Source: Gammaproteobacteria bacterium (GTDB lineage: Bacteria > Pseudomonadota > Gammaproteobacteria > QNFN01). Taken from it: 9,746 bases of DNA. Positions 4,978-9,746 of this stretch are shown here, in pieces; position 1 is the stretch's first letter; every line of letters begins with the position of its first letter. The stretch covers positions 1 to 9,746 of the forward strand of contig QNFN01000041.1 of NCBI GenBank assembly GCA_003645555.1. The letters are read 5' to 3'. The position numbers and the translations under genes are program-made. Under the pieces are notes generated by a model, which was given only the letters and a program-made list of their open reading frames with translations, made no database searches and was not told the DNA's origin.

Positions 4978-6705
4978 CTACTTCTCGAGTTCGGCGTCGT
5001 AGAAACGGATGGTGTTGCGGCCCGAGGTCTTGGCCGCATACATCGCCAGGTCCGCCCGGCGTGTCAAAGTGTCGGCATCGTCGCCGTCCTCCGGGAACAT
5101 ACTCACGCCGATACTGGCGCCGAGTTCATGGCTGACGCCCTGGACCTCGATCGGTCGACACATCTCGCTGTTGATCTTCTCGGCAACCACGCGTGCGTCC
5201 TTGGGATCCTCCATCGCGCCGACGATGACGGTGAACTCATCACCGCCGATGCGGGCCACGGTGTCAGCGCTACGTACGCTTTCGGCCAGACGGTCGGCAA
5301 CCTCCTTGAGAACCAGATCACCGATATTGTGGCCGTAACGATCGTTGACCGGCTTGAAGCGATCGAGATCGATAAACAGCACCGCGAGTTCCTTGCGATC
5401 GCGTTTGGCCAGCCGGATCTGCTGGCCCAACCGGTCAAGGTAGAGGCTGCGGTTGGGTAACGCCGTCAGCACATCATGGTGGGCGAGGTGTTTGAGGTGC
5501 TCTTCGGTCATCTTGCGCTGGGTGATATCGGAGAAGATACCGATCATGCGCACAATGCCGCCTTCATCGTCACGAATCGCCGTAATGGTCAGCCATTCCG
5601 GGAAAACCTCGCCATTCTTGCGCCGGTTCCAGATTTCGCCGCGCCAGTTGCCATTGTCCGTGAGCTCCTGCCACATCTGCTCGTAGAACTCAGGATCATG
5701 GCGCCCTGACTTGAGCACGCTCGGCATGCGTCCAACCACCTCATCCGCCGAGAAACCGGTGATGGTCGTAAACGACGGATTGACCGACTCGATGATGCCA
5801 TCAGGCCCGGTGACAACGATGCCCTCGAGAGCGTTGTCGATGATCAGCGAGGCAAGCTGCAGCCGTTCCTCGGAACGCTTGCGCTCGGTAATGTCGAGCA
5901 CCAGCCCCTCTATCGCGACCAACCGGCCCTCGTCGGCTACGCCAGCACCCTGTTCCCAGATATGTTTAAGGGCACCACTCGGGGTGTGCAGCCGGTACTC
6001 GAGTTGGTAGCGCTCACCCTGCTCAAGGGCCCGCGTGATGGCCGCGTCGACCCGTTCCCGATCCAGTGGGTCGATCATCTCGCCATAGATCCCTGTGCCC
6101 TGTAACAGCTGGTCAGCGGTGAGACCGGCCAGCTCAATACAGCCCTCACTGACAAATTCCAGGGGGTGCCCCGGGCGACATGGACCACGGTAGGCCATCC
6201 CGGGCAGGTTGCCGAGCAAAGTTTCCATGCGGCGTTGACTCTCACCCAACTTCCTTGAGAGCCGTTCGTGCCCCACATTTTCACGCCGCACATGTGCGTT
6301 GGCATCCTCGAGTTCGCGTGTGCGCTCGATGACGCGGCGTTCAAGTACATCGTGAGCAAGACGCAATTCGAGTTCGGTCTCGCGCAGTTCGTTGATGGCC
6401 GGCATCCAGCGGGCAAAACCATAGGCGAGACAGACCACGGCCCCGAGCTGGCCAATATAGCGGGTCAGCAGTTCGTCGATGCCCCGCAAGCCACCCGGGA
6501 GGAGATTCTGGAATTCGGGATTACCGAAGGTGATTTCGAGGAGCATTCCGAACAGCAACAGCGAGAAGCCGATACTGATAGCCAGCCAACCATGCACGCG
6601 CTCGATGTCGAGGCGTCTGCTGTGGCGTACGAATAGCAGCAACACCACGCAGGTCAGCCCGGCGGCCAGGAGCTGCGCGAGAAGTGACAGCTTGTCCAAC
6701 GTCAA
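4978..6705 (-). CDS. Membrane-anchored PAS-PAS-GGDEF diguanylate cyclase
   Basis: This 575-residue protein should make c-di-GMP from two GTP at the inner membrane. Three predicted helices (about 8-26, 38-58, 83-100) leave the C-terminus cytoplasmic with the basic loop RHSRRLD inside. A charged, likely coiled-coil linker (103-165) leads to PAS 1 (about 160-276, ending VLDITERKRSEE) and PAS 2 with PAC (about 281-398, containing GFSADEVVGRMPSVLKSGRH). The cyclase domain (about 405-572) has HHDVLTALPNRS, the metal/GTP signature DLDRFKPVNDRYGHNIGD (446-463) and an intact GGDEF (487-491). RSAD (478-481) is an RxxD inhibitory site at the canonical 5-residue distance, predicting product feedback. There is no EAL domain. 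The start is TTG at 6705-6703: no in-frame ATG lies near and GGGAGG (6710-6715) sits 4 nt upstream. The PAS ligand is unknown. It is divergent from fabI and convergent with usp, so not in either operon. Confidence 0.95.
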   Translation of the reverse strand: MTLDKLSLLAQLLAAGLTCVVLLLFVRHSRRLDIERVHGWLAISIGFSLLLFGMLLEITFGNPEFQNLLPGGLRGIDELLTRYIGQLGAVVCLAYGFARWMPAINELRETELELRLAHDVLERRVIERTRELEDANAHVRRENVGHERLSRKLGESQRRMETLLGNLPGMAYRGPCRPGHPLEFVSEGCIELAGLTADQLLQGTGIYGEMIDPLDRERVDAAITRALEQGERYQLEYRLHTPSGALKHIWEQGAGVADEGRLVAIEGLVLDITERKRSEERLQLASLIIDNALEGIVVTGPDGIIESVNPSFTTITGFSADEVVGRMPSVLKSGRHDPEFYEQMWQELTDNGNWRGEIWNRRKNGEVFPEWLTITAIRDDEGGIVRMIGIFSDITQRKMTEEHLKHLAHHDVLTALPNRSLYLDRLGQQIRLAKRDRKELAVLFIDLDRFKPVNDRYGHNIGDLVLKEVADRLAESVRSADTVARIGGDEFTVIVGAMEDPKDARVVAEKINSEMCRPIEVQGVSHELGASIGVSMFPEDGDDADTLTRRADLAMYAAKTSGRNTIRFYDAELEK

Positions 6706-6709
6706 GGCC

Positions 6710-6715
6710 CCTCCC
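6710..6715 (-). promoter_or_regulatory. Strong ribosome-binding site selecting a TTG start
   Basis: On the minus strand GGGAGG lies 4 nt before the TTG at 6705-6703. Upstream in-frame codons (CAT CAG GGA GGG GCC) contain no start. This strong site is the main evidence for the TTG start of the diguanylate cyclase; the weaker start codon would lower its translation. Confidence 0.65.
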
Positions 6716-6838
6716 TGATGTCTGTTTCCACCGCCGGCGCGCTATTCCCCTGTCGCTACGGCAGTCCTTGGTACCTTAGCACGGGGTCCACCGACTGTAC
6801 CGACCACCAGCGCGCTTTCCGCGAAGCCAAAATTTCTG

Positions 6839-6872
6839 TATTTTTAGCGTACCTTCGCGGTAAACCTACCGC
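6839..6872 (+). promoter_or_regulatory. AT-rich promoter-like stretch and inverted repeat upstream of fabI
   Basis: The 199-bp divergent spacer between the diguanylate cyclase and fabI has its only AT-rich block at about 6829-6846, with TATTTT (6839-6844) as a possible -10; the -35 region 17 bp upstream (TTTCCG) is poor. Just downstream, GCGGTA (6857-6862) and TACCGC (6867-6872) form a perfect 6-bp inverted repeat with a 4-nt centre in what would be the leader. It could be a regulator site or leader hairpin. Low confidence in both. Confidence 0.25.
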
Positions 6873-6904
6873 CGAACACCAACTCACCAGCTCAGGGAAT
6901 CAGC

Positions 6905-7687
6905 ATGGCCTTACTCGCCACCAAGCGGGCACTGATCGTCGGGGTCGCCAGTGAACGATCGATCGCCTGGGGCATCGCCCAGGCGATGCATCGTGAAGGC
7001 GCCGAACTCGCTTTCACCTACCAGGGAGACAAACTCGGTGCCCGGGTGCGCAAACTCGCAGCCCGGGTCGATTCGGACCTGGTGCTACCGCTCGATGTCG
7101 CTGACGACGCCCAGATTGATGCCGTGTTTTCAACATTGGGCGAACGCTGGGGCCACCTCGACACCATCGTGCACGCCGTCGCCTACGCCCCACGCGAGCA
7201 GCTGGTCGGTAACTACATAGACGTCATCGACCGCGAGGGCTTCCGCGTGGCCCACGACATCAGCTCCTACAGCCTGGGCGCGCTGGCACGTGCCGGACGC
7301 CCGTTGATGCAGGGCCGCCAGGGTGCACTCCTGACCCTGACCTATCTCGGCGGTGTACGCACCTGCCCGCACTACAGCGTCATGGGATTGGCCAAGGCGA
7401 GCCTGGAGGCGAACGTCCGCTACCTGGCCGAGTCGTTGGGATCAGAAGGGATTCGCGTCAACGCCATCTCGGCAGGACCGATCAAGACCCTGGCGGCGGT
7501 CGGCATCAGTGACTTCCGCAAGCTGCTCGACCACAGCGCGGCCAATGCCCCATTGCGGCGCAACATTACTATTGATGAAGTAGGCAACGCGGCAGCGTTC
7601 CTCTGCTCGGACCTCGCGTCGGGCATCACCGGCGAGATTCTCTACGTCGACGGCGGTTACAACATTACCGGCATCGGCGTCACCTGA
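6905..7687 (+). CDS. fabI: Enoyl-[acyl-carrier-protein] reductase (NADH), FabI
   Basis: FabI performs the last step of each fatty-acid elongation cycle, reducing enoyl-ACP to acyl-ACP with NADH in the cytoplasm. The 260-residue protein aligns nearly end to end with the E. coli enzyme (262). It has the FabI-specific nucleotide loop [20 protein letters not shown] (13-32), the catalytic pair Tyr147 and Tyr157 with Lys164 (YSVMGLAK, Y-x6-K; E. coli 146/156/163), the substrate-loop segment [20 protein letters not shown] (187-206) and the C-terminal [12 protein letters not shown] (243-254). Residue 93, glycine in E. coli, is alanine here. AGGGA at 6894-6898 with 6-nt spacing fixes the start. It is convergent with ppiD, an arrangement also known in Pseudomonas aeruginosa (PA1805-PA1806), and divergent from the diguanylate cyclase, so it is likely transcribed alone. 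Confidence 0.97.
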   Translation: MALLATKRALIVGVASERSIAWGIAQAMHREGAELAFTYQGDKLGARVRKLAARVDSDLVLPLDVADDAQIDAVFSTLGERWGHLDTIVHAVAYAPREQLVGNYIDVIDREGFRVAHDISSYSLGALARAGRPLMQGRQGALLTLTYLGGVRTCPHYSVMGLAKASLEANVRYLAESLGSEGIRVNAISAGPIKTLAAVGISDFRKLLDHSAANAPLRRNITIDEVGNAAAFLCSDLASGITGEILYVDGGYNITGIGVT

Positions 7688-7693
7688 CCGGGG

Positions 7694-7711
7694 GCGGCGC
7701 GTGGGCGCCGC
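7694..7711. terminator. GC-rich stem-loop between convergent fabI and ppiD
   Basis: GCGGCGC (7694-7700) and GCGCCGC (7705-7711) form a perfect 7-bp stem with a GTGG loop in the 33-bp gap between the two stop codons. There is no T-run on either strand, so it is not a classical intrinsic terminator. It may pause polymerase, support factor-dependent ends or protect 3' ends in both directions. Confidence 0.45.
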
Positions 7712-7720
7712 GGCCAATCG

Positions 7721-9631
7721 TCAGAGGTTATCTGCGTTGATATCGACGGCCGCGCGTGAACGTATGCCGGTCATGACCCCGGCCAGTTCGGCAGAGCCCT
7801 GCACCCGCGTCAACGCCTCACGCAGCCGCGTTGCGGCCTCGGGCGTCTCTGGCACCCCGGCCTCGACCCCGAGCAGCTGGACCAAGGCGTAACCGCCATC
7901 CTCGAGTTCCACCCCGGTCACGCTTGAACCGCTACCGCCTGGGCGCGGTAACCGGAATGCGGCACGTACGATCGACAGGGGCCGCAGGGTGTCGTCCCGA
8001 CCCATTCCGGACACCTCGACCGTCTCAAGTCCGGCCTCGGTGGCCAGGGCATTCAGGCGCTCCCCGCCACGCAGCCGGACCAGCAGCTCGGAACCGCGCT
8101 CAAGAGCGAGTTCGCCAGCCCGCATCTCCGGGTAGCTCGCCACCACGGCATCACGTATTTCGCCGAGTTCAAGCTGACGTGCCGCCTTGTGCTCGCCAAG
8201 GCGCAAGACCAGCAGACGCCCGTCGGCCAACTCCAGCACCTCGCTGTTAAGCCCTTCGCCCAGCACCTCGGGTGAAAAGGCCGCTTCCAACACCCGCGGC
8301 TCGGCCAGCAGCCAGTCATCACCCGTGGCGCGTGACAGCCAGGGGCTCTGCTGAATCTCCAGTCCAAGTGCCTCAGCAGCGGCATCAAGGGCATCCGGAT
8401 GCTCGTAGGCGAGGTTGGCCAGGGTCTCGGAGCGATCGTAGAAGATCTGCTCGGCCTGTTGCCGACGATAGAGTTCGATCAACGTAGCGCGCATTGAATC
8501 CAGGTCAGGCGACGCCTTGCCGCGAATCTCGGTCACCTGGATCAGGTGGTAGCCAAAGGCTGACCGGATCGGCACGCTGATCTCGTCAATGGCCTGTTCG
8601 AAGGCCGCGCTCTCGAATGCCGGGTCCATCTGTCCGCGCCCGAAGAAACCGAGGTCGCCGCCTGCCTCAGAGGATCCGGGGTCGGCCGACTCGGTGCGTG
8701 CCAGCTCGGCAAAATCAACCCCGTCGACCAGCTGCGCGTGCAGAGCCTCCGCCTTGGCGAGCGTGGCCGCACGGACGGCCTCGTCGGCATCGGCCGGCAG
8801 CTCGAGCAGGATATGACGTGCACGCCGCTCCTCGGTCGTAGCCAGACGCGTCTTCTCATCCTCGAAAAGAAGTTCCAGGGTGACCTCGTCCGGCTCGCCG
8901 ACCTCGTGCATCAGACCTTCGATACTGAGATCGAGGTAGTCGAGCCGCACCTGCTCGGGCTCGGCAAACATGGCCCCGGAGTCGGCGTAAAACGCCTCCA
9001 GTGCGGTCTCGTCAGGTACCGGCAGATCGGCCATGGTAACGGGTAGGATCAGGGCATACGCGAGGTTGCGCCGCTGCAACTGCAGGCGCTGCGCTTCGGC
9101 CAGTTCAGCCGCTGTAACAAAGGCGGTGTTGCCGAGGCCACCGAGCAACTGCTCCATCAGCAACTGGGTACGCAACCCCTGCTCGTACTGCTCTGGTGTG
9201 CGCCCGGTCTGGGCCAGACGCATCTGGTAGAGCTCACGATCGAAGCGGCCGCCGGTCTGGAAAGCGTCGGTGGCCGTAATCTCTTGCGCCAACTGGTTGA
9301 TGCCAACCCGATAGCCCTGATCCTGGGCCGTCTGGACCAGCACGATCTCCTCGATCAGTCGATCCAGCGCCTCGCGACGCAACGTCTTCTCATCAAGCAG
9401 ATCCGGTCGGAAATTCGCGCCGAGCAGGGATTGCAATCGCTGGCGGTAGGACTGGTAGGCGTTGGTGTGTTCGCGCTGCCCGATATCGCGACCGTCAACC
9501 GTGGCCACCACCACGTTGCCTCCCCCACTCATGTAGGAGTAGACCCCGGTAAAAGCGAAAGGAATCGCGATCAGGCCAAGCAGGGTCATGCCCAACCAAC
9601 CCTTGGTGTGATTACGAATCGAACTCAGCAT
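7721..9631 (-). CDS. ppiD: Periplasmic folding chaperone PpiD (SurA-N and parvulin domains)
   Basis: A 636-residue protein close in length to E. coli PpiD (623), anchored in the inner membrane with its bulk in the periplasm, where it helps newly exported proteins fold near the Sec translocon. Residues 1-11 are cytoplasmic, 12-34 the single helix (WLGMTLLGLIAIPFAFTGVY), and about 36-200 the SurA-N-like chaperone domain (VATVDGRDIGQREHTNAYQS). The parvulin domain covers about 267-370: RRARHILLELP, VDFAELARTESADPGSSEAG, GGDLGFFGRGQMDPAFE and SAFGYHLIQVTEI. Both parvulin-type histidines (273, 362) are present; the E. coli domain was nevertheless reported to lack isomerase activity, so catalysis is uncertain. 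Residues 370-636 form the C-terminal helical/chaperone part. The start at 9631 has only a weak GGAAA 7 nt upstream but gives the expected short N-tail. The tRNA-Asp and its terminator lie upstream. Confidence 0.93.
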   Translation of the reverse strand: MLSSIRNHTKGWLGMTLLGLIAIPFAFTGVYSYMSGGGNVVVATVDGRDIGQREHTNAYQSYRQRLQSLLGANFRPDLLDEKTLRREALDRLIEEIVLVQTAQDQGYRVGINQLAQEITATDAFQTGGRFDRELYQMRLAQTGRTPEQYEQGLRTQLLMEQLLGGLGNTAFVTAAELAEAQRLQLQRRNLAYALILPVTMADLPVPDETALEAFYADSGAMFAEPEQVRLDYLDLSIEGLMHEVGEPDEVTLELLFEDEKTRLATTEERRARHILLELPADADEAVRAATLAKAEALHAQLVDGVDFAELARTESADPGSSEAGGDLGFFGRGQMDPAFESAAFEQAIDEISVPIRSAFGYHLIQVTEIRGKASPDLDSMRATLIELYRRQQAEQIFYDRSETLANLAYEHPDALDAAAEALGLEIQQSPWLSRATGDDWLLAEPRVLEAAFSPEVLGEGLNSEVLELADGRLLVLRLGEHKAARQLELGEIRDAVVASYPEMRAGELALERGSELLVRLRGGERLNALATEAGLETVEVSGMGRDDTLRPLSIVRAAFRLPRPGGSGSSVTGVELEDGGYALVQLLGVEAGVPETPEAATRLREALTRVQGSAELAGVMTGIRSRAAVDINADNL

Positions 9632-9684
9632 GTTGGCGTTTCCGCTGGCGACCGCAGAACCCGTTGAACCAGGTCCTGGAAACG

Positions 9685-9716
9685 CAACAGGGCGTCCTCC
9701 TCAGAACGCCCTGTTG
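9685..9716 (-). terminator. Intrinsic terminator downstream of tRNA-Asp
   Basis: CAACAGGGCGT (9685-9695) and ACGCCCTGTTG (9706-9716) form a perfect 11-bp stem with a 10-nt loop. On the minus strand it begins 6 nt after the tRNA CCA and is followed by GCGTTTCC, a short T-run. It would end the tRNA transcript and insulate ppiD, whose ATG is about 54 nt further on. The T-run is weak, so some read-through into ppiD is possible. Confidence 0.75.
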
Positions 9717-9722
9717 TAAATC

Positions 9723-9746
9723 TGGCGGAGCGGACGGGACTCGAAC
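9723..9746 (-). tRNA. tRNA-Asp, 3' end only
   Basis: The right edge holds 24 nt of a tRNA gene on the minus strand. They divide cleanly into the T-loop (TTCGAGT), the T-stem 3' strand (CCCGT), the acceptor 3' strand (CCGCTCC), discriminator G73 and an encoded CCA. The acceptor requires a GGAGCGG 5' strand, which is that of E. coli tRNA-Asp(GTC), whose 3' end differs only by a T for one C. G73 is an Asp identity element. The anticodon lies outside the window, so the identity is by similarity. Confidence 0.85.

Noticed and set aside
7181..7183. FabI Ala93 in place of the E. coli Gly93 as a sign of inhibitor resistance
   Set aside because: Changes at Gly93 to larger residues alter inhibitor binding in E. 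coli, but alanine occurs naturally in other FabI proteins, including inhibitor-sensitive ones, so no resistance can be inferred.
9669..9679. CCAGG-T-CCTGG dyad in the ppiD leader
   Set aside because: Short arms with a 1-nt centre cannot make an RNA hairpin, and no promoter is recognisable nearby.
1..9746. CRISPR array, phage genes, integrase or toxin-antitoxin module
   Set aside because: No regularly spaced direct repeats and no open frame of these families were seen. The only mobile-type feature is the short MITE-like element.

Overview
The window is GC-rich (roughly 60 % by eye) bacterial chromosome, most likely from a gammaproteobacterium. The reasons are a convergent ppiD/fabI pair of the kind I recall from Pseudomonas, a FabI that aligns almost without gaps to the E. 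coli enzyme, a UspF-like stress protein, and a tRNA-Asp 3' end close to the E. coli sequence. I cannot assign a genus.

Layout. (1) At the left edge the first 38 codons of a Hanks-type Ser/Thr kinase run leftward out of the window (1-115, minus). (2) Positions 116-666 hold no convincing gene but an unusual density of short perfect inverted repeats, with plausible divergent promoters for the kinase and for the transporter operon. (3) Positions 667-4958 (plus) form a three-gene TRAP-TAXI transport operon: a periplasmic TAXI solute-binding protein, an intergenic stem-loop that probably lowers read-through, a fused DctQM-type permease with a C-terminal DUF3394-type domain, and a UspF-like universal stress protein. 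A 141-bp MITE-like element bounded by TA dinucleotides sits between permease and usp. Removing it with one TA restores a TAG stop and a 10-nt gap containing the usp ribosome-binding site. (4) A membrane-anchored PAS-PAS-GGDEF diguanylate cyclase runs convergently (4978-6705, minus) and is divergent from fabI. (5) fabI (6905-7687, plus) meets ppiD (7721-9631, minus) tail to tail. (6) A terminator hairpin and the 3' end of tRNA-Asp (minus) close the window.

How the genes work together. The binding protein would capture an unidentified, probably organic-acid-like, solute in the periplasm and deliver it to the ion-driven fused permease. The stress protein is a likely nucleotide-sensing partner, as TeaD is for the TeaABC TRAP system of Halomonas. 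The diguanylate cyclase is an independent signalling unit making c-di-GMP. fabI (fatty-acid elongation) and ppiD (folding of exported proteins) are housekeeping genes.

I did not find a clear new biological system. The best leads are the element inserted exactly at the permease-usp junction, including a possible outward promoter inside it, and the inverted-repeat cluster between the kinase and the transporter. No CRISPR array, phage gene or transposase gene was seen.
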